NCBI GenBank assembly: GCA_034408745.1
Contig: JAWXCM010000456.1
Location: 1 to 19,986 of the forward strand
DNA: 19,986 nt
Origin: JAWXCM01 sp034408745
GTDB taxonomy: Bacteria > Acidobacteriota > Terriglobia > Bryobacterales > Bryobacteraceae
Direction of reading: 5' to 3'
In this document: one piece after another, positions 7,041-14,879 of the stretch
Layout of the letters: the number at the start of each line of letters is the position of its first letter
How positions within the stretch are numbered: position 1 is the stretch's first letter
The notes under the pieces: model-generated
The model's database searches: none
Told to the model about the DNA's origin: nothing
What the model saw: the letters and a program-made list of their open reading frames with translations, nothing else
Translations under genes and position numbers: made by a program

Positions 7041-7832
7041 ATGGTTTATTCCCTCTGGCTCTTTGGATTCTCAGTCCTGTTTCTTGTGGCCGAGCGGTTC
7101 TGGCCGCAGCGGGCTCAACGAACGCTTCGCGCGGGAATCGGCACTGACGTGTTCTACCTCATCTTCAACAGCGAGTACCTGGGAGTTCTCCTCGGCGTTG
7201 TTGCAGCTCACACCATTGCGGTGCTGGACCGTTCGCTTGACCTGACAAACCTCCGCGATTATTTCTGTCTCGGCGCAATTTCGGGACAGCCACTCTGGCT
7301 ACAGTTACCGGCACTTATTCTCATCTTTGATTTTGCTCAGTGGCTTATCCACAATGCCTTGCACCGCGTTCCGTGGCTGTGGGAGTTCCACAAAGTTCAT
7401 CACAGCATACAGGAGATGGACTGGGTAGGGAACTGGCGCTTCCATTGGTTTGAGGTCGTCTTTTATCGCACGCTTCTGTATGTGCCGGCTGCGTTCTTTG
7501 GATTCAGCCCCGTTGCGATGTTTTGGTACGGCGTTCTGAACACGGTGGTGGGACATTTTGCGCACGCGAATCTTAGCCTCCGGCTGGGGCCGCTGAAGTA
7601 TTTTGTGAACAGTCCGGAAATGCACATTTGGCACCATGCGCATCCGTTGTCTGGTCCCGCAGACCGTAACTTTGGCATCATGCTGAGCGTTTGGGACTGG
7701 CTGTTCGGAACCGCGTATTGCCCTCAGGGGGATCCCGCAAGACTGGGCTTCACAGGAGTGGAGTGGTATCCAAAGAATCCGATCAGTCAGGCCGTCGCAC
7801 CGTTCCTGCCCCAGCGAGGTGAGAAGCCGTGA
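7041..7832 (+). CDS. Sterol desaturase / fatty-acid hydroxylase family membrane protein
   Basis: A 263-residue integral membrane protein with hydrophobic segments near residues 3-20, 45-62, 86-103 and 145-170. It carries the family's histidine clusters that bind a di-iron centre: HNALH (104-108), HKVHH (117-121), HFAHAN (172-177) and HIWHH (195-199), with an extra His at 135. Such enzymes use oxygen to hydroxylate or desaturate lipids or carotenoids in the membrane. The natural substrate cannot be read from the sequence. It lies 20 bp after the ArsR-rhodanese gene, so they are almost certainly co-transcribed; a GAGGG lies about 10 nt before the ATG. Its placement under a metal/sulfur-type regulator suggests membrane-lipid adjustment under stress. 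Confidence 0.85.
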   Translation: MVYSLWLFGFSVLFLVAERFWPQRAQRTLRAGIGTDVFYLIFNSEYLGVLLGVVAAHTIAVLDRSLDLTNLRDYFCLGAISGQPLWLQLPALILIFDFAQWLIHNALHRVPWLWEFHKVHHSIQEMDWVGNWRFHWFEVVFYRTLLYVPAAFFGFSPVAMFWYGVLNTVVGHFAHANLSLRLGPLKYFVNSPEMHIWHHAHPLSGPADRNFGIMLSVWDWLFGTAYCPQGDPARLGFTGVEWYPKNPISQAVAPFLPQRGEKP

Positions 7833-8067
7833 GCGCGACATTAACTGCGGTCTGTGTAAGAAATCAGCGCATTGTTTGAAAAGCCGAGGCGCACAGGAGG
7901 ATGGGGATTTTGGTGCGGCTGCCGAAAACCCTGTCCAGCCGTCAACGCGAAGTACTTGAGAAAGCCGCGCAGGATTGTCCGGTGCGCCGTTCACTCCACG
8001 CTGACATTGCCTTGTCATTTGAATTTAAGGACGACCTGTGAGCAGCAGTCCCCCGGAGGGCCATTGT

Positions 8068-8736
8068 ATGAGGCAGCCGTCTGCAACCGATTCTCTCTTC
8101 CCAAAGCCGGAAAATCGCGCGCACTGGGAACGAATCTACAGAACGAAACAAGAGTCTGAGGTGAGTTGGCATCAGGATGAGCCTGAGCTTTCGCTCGCGC
8201 TCGTTTGCGCCTTCAGTCGTCCGGGTGCAAGCGTCATCGATATTGGAGGCGGATCATCGGTTCTGATCGGACGTCTTGTGGAACGAGGGTTCAGGGGATG
8301 TGCTGTCCTCGACATCTCTGAGGCGGCGCTAGGTCGTGCCAGGGCGCGCATTGGAAGTAATGCATGCCAAATCAAGTGGATTCTCGCTGATATTACTAAC
8401 GCCCCGGACGATCTGGGAACGTTCGACGTTTGGCACGACCGCGCTGTGTTTCATTTTTTGGTCACTCCTGAGGCGCGGGATGCCTATGCCGGTCTTGCCC
8501 GGCGAACTGTGCCCGTAGGTGGTGAGCTCATTATCGGGACCTTCGCCCTCAATGGCCCAGAGAAGTGCAGCGGACTGGAGATTGAGCGGTATGACGGCTG
8601 CAAGCTCAGCACGGTTCTCGGTTCGGGGTTCGCCCTCAGGCGCGAGATACAGGAAACGCACGTGACGCCCTGGGGAACTCCGCAGCAGTTCACTTATGCC
8701 ATTTTTGACCGCGTTGCCGACTGCACGGAAGGGTGA
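8068..8736 (+). CDS. Class I SAM-dependent methyltransferase
   Basis: The ATG at 8068 is chosen over an in-frame GTG at 8038 because GGAGGG lies 7 nt upstream, giving 222 residues. The opening FPKPENRAHWERIY (11-24) and SWHQDEPELSLAL (33-45) are typical of a small-molecule methyltransferase clade often seen in bacterial resistance clusters. Motif I is VIDIGGGSS (56-64), with an acidic strand end in CAVLDIS, a motif-II region in FDVWHDRAVFHFL, and a closing THVTPWGTPQQFTYAIF. Such enzymes methylate small thiol, metalloid or carboxylate compounds, but the target here is unknown. The gene follows the desaturase after a 235-bp gap and may be the last gene of the ArsR-led set. It converges on the multicopper oxidase gene with only 31 bp between their stops. 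Confidence 0.85.
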   Translation: MRQPSATDSLFPKPENRAHWERIYRTKQESEVSWHQDEPELSLALVCAFSRPGASVIDIGGGSSVLIGRLVERGFRGCAVLDISEAALGRARARIGSNACQIKWILADITNAPDDLGTFDVWHDRAVFHFLVTPEARDAYAGLARRTVPVGGELIIGTFALNGPEKCSGLEIERYDGCKLSTVLGSGFALRREIQETHVTPWGTPQQFTYAIFDRVADCTEG

Positions 8737-8767
8737 GCATTGCGCCGCACCCAGGGTAGCTGGCAGT

Positions 8768-10156
8768 TTAGTTGGTGATGCGCAGCGTGCCCATCATTCC
8801 CATGTCCTCGTGATCGAGGATGTGGCAGTGATAGACGGCGAGTCCGGTGAAGTCGTCGAAGCGCGTGCGGACTCGCACACGTTGACCGGCCTTCACCAGT
8901 ACCGTGTCCTTCCACGCGGGCAGCGGGCTGCCGTTCGAGCCGATTACCTGGAAGGCATTTGTGTGGATATGCATCGGGTGGTCCATTGACGTGTTGTTGA
9001 CGAACTCCCAGTCCTCAACAGTTCCGAGCCTGACATCCGTATCCACGCGTCGCATGTCAAACGTTCGACCGTTAATGGTGAAGGCCATGGCTTGCTGAGA
9101 CCCCATGCCCATGCCCATTCGACCCGTGCCCTCACCGAGGACGAACGTCCGGAGTCGCGCGGCGGCCGGCAAGGGGCTGACGTCAGCCAGTTTAGTCGGC
9201 ATTGTCCACCCTGCACCTTCGCCTGCTGTCGGAATGATGTGCGCAATCACAGCGTTTCCGGCCGCTTGTCGTTGTCCGCCCATCATTCCGCCCATCATGG
9301 CGAACGTCCTCTGATAAGAAAGGTTCCAGAGCAGGTCTGGACCCTCAGCCAGAGCGGCACCCGAAACAATCGTGTCGATGCGTTCGCCGGGCGCGAGCAG
9401 TGTACTCCGCGCCGCGTTCGGAGCGGCGATCAGACCGCCGTCAACTCCGATTACCACGAGCGCTTGCTTTCCGAGGGCGAGATTGAAGAAACGAGAACTG
9501 CAGGCGTTGATGAATCGCAGCCGGGCGACACCCGACGCAGAGACGGGGAGGTTGGGCACCACCTCGCCGGATACTGTGATCAGAGCTCCTTCACGGCCGA
9601 TCATCCGGTCCATCTGTGTCGGACGGGCGAGCGTGCCGTCCGCCAGCAGGTCGAAGTCCTGCAGGATCAGTACTCGTTCGGGCACTCTGGTCAGTTCCAG
9701 TCGTTCCTCGAACTCCGCGCGGACAATGATCGCGCCCGCCAGACCACCGCCGACCTGATTCGCCGTCATGCCATGAACATGTGGGTGATACCAGAACGTT
9801 CCCGCCGGATGGTCCGCAGGAAGCGTAAACCGATACTCGTGCTGCTCACCAGGCGGGATCTGGAGGAGAGCATCGTCAACGCCGGGGCTCGGAGGAAGGT
9901 GCAGCCCGTGGAAATGGAGGTTGGTCGGTTCCGGGAGATCGTTGATGAGCCGGATCGTCACATCCTGTCCGGGCCGCAACTCCAGTTGCGGTCCCGGAAG
10001 TTGGCCGTTGTAGGTCAGGAGTTCTACTGACCGTCCTGCGACTGTAACCCAACGCTTGCCCGCTACAAGCACTATGGCGGCAGCTTCAGACTCCGCCCGC
10101 ACTCTCTGTGCGGTCAGTGCCGCACAACCGGTCCACACAAAGTTCCGTCTGTTCAT
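8768..10156 (-). CDS. Multicopper oxidase, periplasmic, Met-rich
   Basis: A 462-residue cupredoxin enzyme with all four copper-binding segments: HFHGLH (81-86), WYHPHVHG (123-130), HPMHIH (393-398) and HCHILDHEDMGMM (443-455). These provide the type 1 site (Cys444 flanked by His, with an axial Met) and the trinuclear cluster. The N-terminus MNRRNFVWTG resembles a twin-arginine signal, consistent with export of a folded copper enzyme. Met-rich patches MMGGMMGG (287-294) and MGMGMG (347-352) resemble the methionine regions that bind Cu(I) in CueO-type oxidases. The likely role is oxidation of periplasmic Cu(I) to Cu(II) with oxygen. The gene follows the two small Cys-rich exported protein genes, 53 bp after the second, and is probably in their operon. 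The exact subfamily (CueO/CotA/PcoA-like) is not settled. Confidence 0.92.
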   Translation of the reverse strand: MNRRNFVWTGCAALTAQRVRAESEAAAIVLVAGKRWVTVAGRSVELLTYNGQLPGPQLELRPGQDVTIRLINDLPEPTNLHFHGLHLPPSPGVDDALLQIPPGEQHEYRFTLPADHPAGTFWYHPHVHGMTANQVGGGLAGAIIVRAEFEERLELTRVPERVLILQDFDLLADGTLARPTQMDRMIGREGALITVSGEVVPNLPVSASGVARLRFINACSSRFFNLALGKQALVVIGVDGGLIAAPNAARSTLLAPGERIDTIVSGAALAEGPDLLWNLSYQRTFAMMGGMMGGQRQAAGNAVIAHIIPTAGEGAGWTMPTKLADVSPLPAAARLRTFVLGEGTGRMGMGMGSQQAMAFTINGRTFDMRRVDTDVRLGTVEDWEFVNNTSMDHPMHIHTNAFQVIGSNGSPLPAWKDTVLVKAGQRVRVRTRFDDFTGLAVYHCHILDHEDMGMMGTLRITN

Positions 10157-10209
10157 TGCAGAATCTCCTGTTTCAGTTGCGCGTGCACGTTGGTTGTTCT
10201 GGAGCGGGA

Positions 10210-10629
10210 TCAGTCACAGCAGGTGGCGGATCCGGCCGTGTTGACCGCCGTGGCGGCGTTGGTTGCATGCCCGTATTTGGCGCGATGCCAGGTCTCCGCT
10301 TCGCTGACAGCGGCGGCCGCTTTGTTGTTGTCACGAGTGCAGGTGGCCGGAGTCGTCGACGTGCGGCCCTGTTTTACATTCAGCCATGGCGGATTTGGAG
10401 CCACCGTGTTCTGGGTGTGCGCGTTCCGCGTACAGCAGGAGATCGTGGGCATGGCGCACTCGCGATTCTCTGAGGTATCGGCAATTCTCTGCCGGCGAGC
10501 CTCTTCCGCCTGCGTGTAGCGGCCGGTCTTCGCCCGGAATCTCTCTTCGAACGCGGCATCCGTGGCGGTGGCAAGCGTCCCGGTTGCAAGCAAGGCTCCG
10601 GCAACGATAACAGTCAGTAAAGTTGTCAT
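10210..10629 (-). CDS. Small exported Cys-rich protein of unknown function (copper-operon member)
   Basis: A 139-residue protein that I do not recognise as a named family. It starts at an ATG with AGGAGA 8 nt upstream and has a hydrophobic signal segment (3-20) with likely cleavage after the Ala-rich stretch near 21-25. The mature part has DAAFEERFRAKTG (24-36), a charged helix, Cys58, the pair Cys65-Cys66, then VAPNPPWLNVKQGR, Cys97, ETWHRAKYGHATN (112-124) and a terminal CCD. The six cysteines and scattered His suggest metal binding or disulfides in the periplasm. The segments shared with the decayed copy at 4731-5107 are the likely conserved core. It lies between the CC-motif protein gene and the multicopper oxidase, so a role as copper carrier or oxidase accessory is a reasonable inference. 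Confidence 0.7.
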   Translation of the reverse strand: MTTLLTVIVAGALLATGTLATATDAAFEERFRAKTGRYTQAEEARRQRIADTSENRECAMPTISCCTRNAHTQNTVAPNPPWLNVKQGRTSTTPATCTRDNNKAAAAVSEAETWHRAKYGHATNAATAVNTAGSATCCD

Positions 10630-10653
10630 TTGAGTTCTCCTGATGGGTGATGC

Positions 10654-10720
10654 GTGCGTGAACGCGTTCTACGCACAGGCAAGGGGGCTCCGATTCGCGT
10701 TCGGAGTGTCTCTCAGACAC
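10654..10720 (-). promoter_or_regulatory. Three tandem hairpins between the two small-protein genes
   Basis: In the 125-bp gap three stems follow each other: GTGCGT (10654-10659) with ACGCAC (10671-10676), CTCCGA (10688-10693) with TCGGAG (10701-10706), and GTGTCT (10706-10711) with AGACAC (10715-10720). The last two share base 10706, so they may compete. The first two stems are also present in the decayed copy (GTGCGTG 5131-5137 with CACGCAC 5147-5153; CTCCGA 5164-5169 with TCGGAG 5177-5182), where the loop bases differ. No T run follows, so a simple terminator is unlikely; an RNA processing or control role is inferred. Confidence 0.45.
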
Positions 10721-10754
10721 GGCCGCGACCACTGGAGGGGGCGGGTGTCGAGTG

Positions 10755-11105
10755 TCAGATCAGGAGTTGGTGGAAACGAACTACGAGGTCGCCTGTGGGA
10801 CGATCCGAAAGGTGTCGGGCCAGATCGACCGGACGGATGGGAGCGACAACATTCGCCTTGGGTGAGGTGGCAAGAAGCTCCGCGTCAACGGCAGAGGACG
10901 TGGCGAGCGACACCGGGCCGGCTGGAACGCCAGAGATTGAACAACATTGCGGAACAGAGGCGTTCTGCGTCCGGACTGGCTCCGTGGGACAGCATTTGTG
11001 GTGCGCAACCAGGGGTGCCTGCCATGTCGCGCAGAGGCCGGAGGCATTCAACAGAAGCAGGGCGACGAGTGCCAGCGAAGAGCCGAGATGGAGCCGTGTA
11101 TTCAT
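10755..11105 (-). CDS. Small exported protein with two CC motifs (unknown function)
   Basis: The ATG at 11105 is preferred over an upstream in-frame start at 11174, because a clean signal peptide follows it (hydrophobic core LALVALLLLNASG, residues 11-23) and GGAAG lies 5 nt upstream. The protein has 116 residues. After the signal come HHKCC (35-39) and PQCC (52-55), which could bind Cu(I), then a low-complexity Ala/Val/Pro stretch and a conserved-looking tail DLVVRFHQLLI. It resembles small CC-containing periplasmic proteins seen beside copper genes in Acidobacteria, but I cannot name the family. It is the first gene of the minus-strand set leading to the multicopper oxidase and is divergent from the beta-propeller gene, with 147 bp between their starts. 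Confidence 0.7.
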   Translation of the reverse strand: MNTRLHLGSSLALVALLLLNASGLCATWQAPLVAHHKCCPTEPVRTQNASVPQCCSISGVPAGPVSLATSSAVDAELLATSPKANVVAPIRPVDLARHLSDRPTGDLVVRFHQLLI

Positions 11106-11252
11106 CGCGCTTCCATTCACTCCACGTGCATGTCGACAACCAAACGATAAGGCCTTTAGATTCGACCCTCTCACCCCGGGATCGCTCTAGCCCCTGGGTG
11201 ACAACACGCACAACTGGCTGCGCCCGAGACCTGGGGGGAGTAAAATGACGCT

Positions 11253-12473
11253 GTGCCCGATCAAAACTGGACAAGACGTAAGGCCGTGTTGGCCGGAGCA
11301 GGCCTGGCAGGCTTGATCCCGCGGTTTGCTTCGGCGTTTCAGCCGACGAACTCCGACCGGGTCAAGCCAGTTCGCGTTCCTGAAGGTGGCATTCAGCCAC
11401 AGGTGGTTCGAGACGAGGCAGGAACTCTCCATCTTGTCTACTACACCGGCGATCCGCGAGCGGGCAGTCTGTTTTACACGCGCTCCAAAGACAACGGCGC
11501 GACGTTTGCACCTCACATGCCGGTCAACCACTCCGGCAGCGCCATCGCGGCAGGGACAATCCGCGGCGCCCAACTTGCGGTCGACGGCAATCACCGTCCG
11601 CATGTCGCGTGGAACGGATCACCTGGCGCGCAGCCTCGAGGACCGATAAACCCGGACTCGGGTAAGCCGGGTGAGCCGATGCTGTATTCGAGGCTGAAGG
11701 ATGATGGCAGCGGCTTCGAAGCGGAGCGTAATGTAATGGGGGCGTCCTTCGGGCTCGACGGTGGTGGCTCACTCACGGCAGACGGGCGCGGCAACGTTCA
11801 CGTGCTGTGGCATGGGATCGGAGTAAAAGAAGCGGCGGGGCCGGCGAAGGGAGAGGCGCGCCGGCAGGTTTGGACAGCGACGTCCCATGACCACGGCAAG
11901 ACGTTCTCGACGGAATCAAAGGCATGGACGAAACCCACTGGCGCCTGCGGCTGCTGTGGAATGAAGGCCTTCACCACGCGAAAGGGCGATGTGCTGGCTA
12001 TGTACCGGTCGGCGACAGAAGAGATTCATCGAGACATCTACCTGCTTCATTCCGCCGATCAGGGTGCGTCGTTCACAGGGCGTCTCTTACACAAGTGGGA
12101 CATCAACGCGTGTCCGATGAGCAGTATGGATTTCTCCGAGGGCCCGGACGGCGTCATCGCGGCGTGGGAAACCGGTGGACAGATCTACTGGGCTGAGGTC
12201 TCCGGCAAGGGCGGCCATTCCACCGAGCCGGCTGGCGCGCCCGGTGACGGAAAAGGGAGAAAGCACCCGCGAGTGGCCATTAACTCCAGAGGGGAATTGC
12301 TCCTGGTGTGGACCGAGGGAACCGCATGGCAGCGCGGCGGTTCCCTGGCCTGGCAGGTTTATGACCGCTCCGGCAAAGTCACCAACGACTCCGGGACTGT
12401 TCCGGGAGTTCCCGTGTGGAGCTTTGCCGCACCATTTGTAAACCGCAACGAGACTTTCTCGATTCTTTACTGA
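11253..12473 (+). CDS. Exported sialidase-like beta-propeller with a CGCC cluster
   Basis: A 406-residue protein starting at GTG; TAA lies in frame just upstream (11241), so no earlier start is possible. A GGGGGGAG lies 13 nt before, rather far. The N-terminus WTRRKAVLAGAGLAGLIPRFASA is a twin-arginine-type signal. The body has BNR/Asp-box repeats: SKDNGATF (78-85), LKDDGSGF (148-155), SHDHGKTF (211-218) and SADQGASF (267-274), which define a sialidase-type beta-propeller. The catalytic Arg triad of true sialidases is not evident. An ACGCCGMKAF segment (231-240) and Cys287-Pro-Met suggest a metal site. Related propellers occur near copper genes. A true sialidase activity is doubtful; a copper-linked periplasmic role is inferred from context. 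Confidence 0.75.
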   Translation: MPDQNWTRRKAVLAGAGLAGLIPRFASAFQPTNSDRVKPVRVPEGGIQPQVVRDEAGTLHLVYYTGDPRAGSLFYTRSKDNGATFAPHMPVNHSGSAIAAGTIRGAQLAVDGNHRPHVAWNGSPGAQPRGPINPDSGKPGEPMLYSRLKDDGSGFEAERNVMGASFGLDGGGSLTADGRGNVHVLWHGIGVKEAAGPAKGEARRQVWTATSHDHGKTFSTESKAWTKPTGACGCCGMKAFTTRKGDVLAMYRSATEEIHRDIYLLHSADQGASFTGRLLHKWDINACPMSSMDFSEGPDGVIAAWETGGQIYWAEVSGKGGHSTEPAGAPGDGKGRKHPRVAINSRGELLLVWTEGTAWQRGGSLAWQVYDRSGKVTNDSGTVPGVPVWSFAAPFVNRNETFSILY

Positions 12474-12479
12474 CGTGAA

Positions 12480-12608
12480 CTACTTTGGCGCCGCTGCCAT
12501 CTGCCCGTGCATTTTAGCCATGGCGCGCATTTCTTCCGCCGCCTTGCGGCAATGCTGAGCGAAGTACTTGCAATGCTCGGCGGTGTTGCCGGCCATGGGT
12601 GTCTTCAT
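12480..12608 (-). CDS. 42-residue Met/His/Cys-containing small protein or gene remnant
   Basis: The frame from the ATG at 12608 to the stop at 12480 gives 42 residues: MKTPMAGNTAEHC, then a helix with Lys, Tyr, His18-Cys-free spacing, Cys20 and a Met-rich amphipathic end EEMRAMAKMHGQM. TAEHC...QHC places two His-Cys pairs on one helix face, which could bind metal. The pattern resembles the C-terminal end of small periplasmic helical proteins that repeat H-C-x-x-x-A units. In the same frame a TAA occurs 13 codons upstream, and the ribosome-binding site is weak, so this may be the 3' remnant of a longer gene rather than an intact one. It converges on the beta-propeller gene with 6 bp between stops. 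Confidence 0.4.
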   Translation of the reverse strand: MKTPMAGNTAEHCKYFAQHCRKAAEEMRAMAKMHGQMAAAPK

Positions 12609-12938
12609 GGAAGCGGCCTGTAAATCGGGCGGCTGAAACGGGCTTGGTTACTTATGAGTTCTTCCTCGGATCCGGCGCCGCCGCGTATCCCACGCTGTCA
12701 GCACGGAATCACTACGACTTACCCTCGCGGATCGCCCCGAAGTGTTACACCGTCGACTGAACAAAGGACCAATACCGCCCGAGCCGACATAGTTCACGCC
12801 AAGCAGCAGCCTGCTCAACCTGGCGGATAGAGTTGTGAGCGACTGAATGATGGTCGATCTAAGCTGGCGGATGCAGCCTGGCCGCCGAACTGCACCACGG
12901 CCGGAGATTGTCTACCCGGCGCCTGTCGGGATCGGTCT
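12609..12938. other. 330-bp stretch without a supported gene
   Basis: Short frames exist on both strands but none has a start with a ribosome-binding site and protein-like content. A nonamer CTGGCGGAT occurs twice (near 12822 and 12863). Given the possibly truncated 42-residue frame on its left, this may hold the mutated 5' part of that gene or a rearrangement scar. I see no transposase or tRNA. Confidence 0.3.
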
Positions 12939-13136
12939 TTACCCGCAGCAACCGCAGCCCTTCGGCTGCTTCGATCCCGCGAACTCAGTCGGGTTCTTAT
13001 CGAACTTCGCCTTGCATCCCGGCGAGCAGAAGTAGTACGTCTTCCCGGTGTGTTCCGAAGAGCCGACAGCCCGGCTGGGGTCTACCTGCATTCCGCAGAC
13101 CGGATCAATTTGCGTTGTGGTTGTTGGTGCAGTCAT
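12939..13136 (-). CDS. YHS-domain metal-binding protein with a CGCCG tail
   Basis: A 65-residue protein: a Thr-rich start, then a full YHS domain (10-52) with DPVCGMQVDP (11-20), GKTYYFCSPGCKAKF (31-45) and the final NPTEF. The three cysteines of the YHS core (C14, C37, C41) are the usual metal ligands. After the domain it ends in GCGCCG, adding three more Cys, which suggests a Cu(I)-holding tail. It has no signal peptide, so it should be cytoplasmic. It resembles the N-terminal YHS module of the P-type ATPase at 15192 and the 49-residue YHS protein at 17670. Only a weak ribosome-binding site is visible. It is divergent from the lytic transglycosylase gene. Confidence 0.85.
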   Translation of the reverse strand: MTAPTTTTQIDPVCGMQVDPSRAVGSSEHTGKTYYFCSPGCKAKFDKNPTEFAGSKQPKGCGCCG

Positions 13137-13209
13137 TTTGAAAATTACCGACCCGATGTTGTAGCGACATTGACACTGCAACGTCCAACATACTGCGGAG
13201 TGCCTTCGG

Positions 13210-14517
13210 ATGCACCTGGATAACATTTTCGGCGCGTGGCGCAGCGTATCGACCAGTCTTATGCCCCCGCAACCGGAGGTGGTTTCACCGGGCGAACTCG
13301 ACCCTGGTGACGAGACTGCGGCGAAACCGCCGAACTCTAGACGGCGGCGAGTCAGGCGGGTAATCCTGGTTTGCCTTCTTGTTGCCTCTGCAGGCGTCTG
13401 GGTGGGAACGTGGCTGACGCCCGAACCACTCCATGCCACGCAGGTTGCGCTGTTCCCACGGCCGGTTTGGGTGAATGGGCGTGTGGCTCTGATCACACCC
13501 GGGTACACACTGACGGCTGACTTGATTTCCTATCACGACGAGTTATTTGCGTATCTCATGTTCGATTATCTTCGTCACAGCCCCGCGCTCGGAGGAGCGG
13601 AGTTGCTGTTGACGTTTGATCCTCAAGCGGTTGATGCACCGTACACACTGGTGGTAACAGGACAGCCTGATCTGCTGCTGGCATTTCCCGACGTGGCTGC
13701 ACTTGCGATACCGACAGGCGAGGCTCCGCGCAGGTGGGCGCTTGCGCCGGCGAGCCGGGTGGCTGGGTTCGAGAAACAGACTCACCTGTTCGACGCAGCG
13801 TACACTCTGCCCGTCAAACAGAAACTGGAGGAACTGCCCCAGCCAGCGCTCAGGTCTTACCTGCGGCGATTCATTCAATTCAAATCCAACACCGATCCCC
13901 GCGTCCGCAGGCGTATAGAGCCAGTGCCGACCCCGCTGTCGAGCAAGGAAGCGCTGCAACTGGCCGGTGACATTATCACCATTGCTGAATTCTATTCCCT
14001 TCCACTGGAGTTTCTCCTCGGAATTGGCGCGATGGAAAACAACTACATGGACGTACGGGGAGACCTGAAGCACTCGGTGTGGAAACGTCGTCCTGCGCCG
14101 GACGATGTAGTTCTGGAGAAGCGAGGCGGCCGCGTGCGAATCCTCAACGATTCGGCGGGAGTGTGGCAAATCACTCGCGAGACTCTCCGCTTCGCCCACA
14201 CCCTTGTGCAGCGAGACGGGCGCGACTACACAACTCTGCCGGAACATCTGAGGCCACCCAAACAACTACGCATTAATGAGGTCAGTCCGCAGGTTCTCAC
14301 CACTTATGCCGGCGCGTTGTTGCGTGATCTGCTCGATCGTTTCGACGGTGATGTGACGCTTGCTGTTTCGGCCTACAACGGCGGGCCCGCTCGCCCGAAC
14401 CTGCGGTATGGCGCGGGCGTAAACAGAGCAGCGGCTCACGCACGCCGGATCCTCGAGCAGGCGGCCGTACTGAACGGCGAATCTGTGGTGCGAATGACGT
14501 GGCTCCGGCGTCCCTGA
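13210..14517 (+). CDS. Membrane-anchored lytic transglycosylase (SLT domain)
   Basis: A 435-residue protein with a basic cytoplasmic stretch RRRRVRR (44-50), one membrane anchor (about 51-69) and a large periplasmic part. The C-terminal domain (about 245-425) is a goose-lysozyme/SLT-like transglycosylase: PLEFLLGIGAMENNYMD (265-281) with the candidate catalytic Glu276, SAGVWQITRETL (315-326), and FDGDVTLAVSAYNGGPARP (378-396). These enzymes cut peptidoglycan glycan strands, for remodelling or to make room for envelope complexes. The middle region (80-200) is unrecognised. The ATG has GGAG 9 nt upstream; Met18 is an alternative start. The truncated YihY/BrkB gene follows after 3 bp, so they may once have formed an operon. 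It is not an obvious copper gene. Confidence 0.8.
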   Translation: MHLDNIFGAWRSVSTSLMPPQPEVVSPGELDPGDETAAKPPNSRRRRVRRVILVCLLVASAGVWVGTWLTPEPLHATQVALFPRPVWVNGRVALITPGYTLTADLISYHDELFAYLMFDYLRHSPALGGAELLLTFDPQAVDAPYTLVVTGQPDLLLAFPDVAALAIPTGEAPRRWALAPASRVAGFEKQTHLFDAAYTLPVKQKLEELPQPALRSYLRRFIQFKSNTDPRVRRRIEPVPTPLSSKEALQLAGDIITIAEFYSLPLEFLLGIGAMENNYMDVRGDLKHSVWKRRPAPDDVVLEKRGGRVRILNDSAGVWQITRETLRFAHTLVQRDGRDYTTLPEHLRPPKQLRINEVSPQVLTTYAGALLRDLLDRFDGDVTLAVSAYNGGPARPNLRYGAGVNRAAAHARRILEQAAVLNGESVVRMTWLRRP

Positions 14518-14520
14518 TGT

Positions 14521-14826
14521 ATGGAGACAACTGCTCCACGGTTGCCCGGCAAGTGGCGAGCCGAAATGAACTGGGTTTGGCACCTCGGCGGGCTCTCCGT
14601 CCGCACTCTCGCGGCAAATGCCTGGGACGAGATCGGCAAGGATGATATTCCCGGAAGGGCCGCTCAGCTTTCCTATTATTTCCTGCTGTCGTTGTTTTCC
14701 CCTTTTGATATTCGTATCGGCACTGCTCGGTCGGATGTTCGCCGGAAATTCGGAGTTGTATCGGGATTTCCTCACGTACCTCGGCAGCGTCATGCCCGAG
14801 TCTGCATTCAACGTTGTTCGTAGTCT
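14521..14826 (+). pseudogene. Truncated and frameshifted YihY/BrkB family membrane protein
   Basis: The ATG at 14521 begins a typical YihY/BrkB N-terminus: LSVRTLAANAWDEIGKDDIPGRAAQLSYYFLLSLF (residues 25-59, two overlapping blocks). At the T run near 14695-14698 an extra base shifts the frame. The continuation PLLIFVSALLGRMF, then SELYRDFLTYLGSVMPE and SAFNVVRS is readable in the +1 frame from about 14697 to 14822. Real family members are about 280-320 residues with six membrane segments, so two thirds are missing after about 14826. The start lies 3 bp after the transglycosylase stop. Both the frameshift and the truncation show the gene is dead, unless the extra T is a sequencing error, which would not rescue the truncation. 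Confidence 0.75.
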
Positions 14827-14879
14827 GGCCGATGGTGTCGGTGGGCAGGATGATGGCCATGGCTCGGGCGAGTGAGTTG

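Larger units (their letters stand above)
10209..10914 (-). repeat. Intact copy of the duplicated two-gene block (direct repeat of 4730-5391)
   Basis: This segment spans the whole second small-protein gene, the 125-bp gap and the 3' half of the first small-protein gene. It aligns with 4730-5391 in the same orientation. Here the frames are open and the ribosome-binding site AGGAGA is intact, so this is the functional or ancestral-like version. Confidence 0.85.

Noticed and set aside
7305..8018. 237-residue minus-strand open frame under the desaturase gene
   Set aside because: Mostly antisense to the histidine-box protein, with no ribosome-binding site or recognisable domain.
8038..8067. GTG at 8038 as the methyltransferase start
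   Set aside because: The ATG at 8068 has GGAGGG at ideal spacing and the homologous part begins after it.
9092..10030. 312-residue plus-strand open frame across the multicopper oxidase gene
   Set aside because: Antisense shadow; the minus strand has all four copper-binding motifs in one frame.
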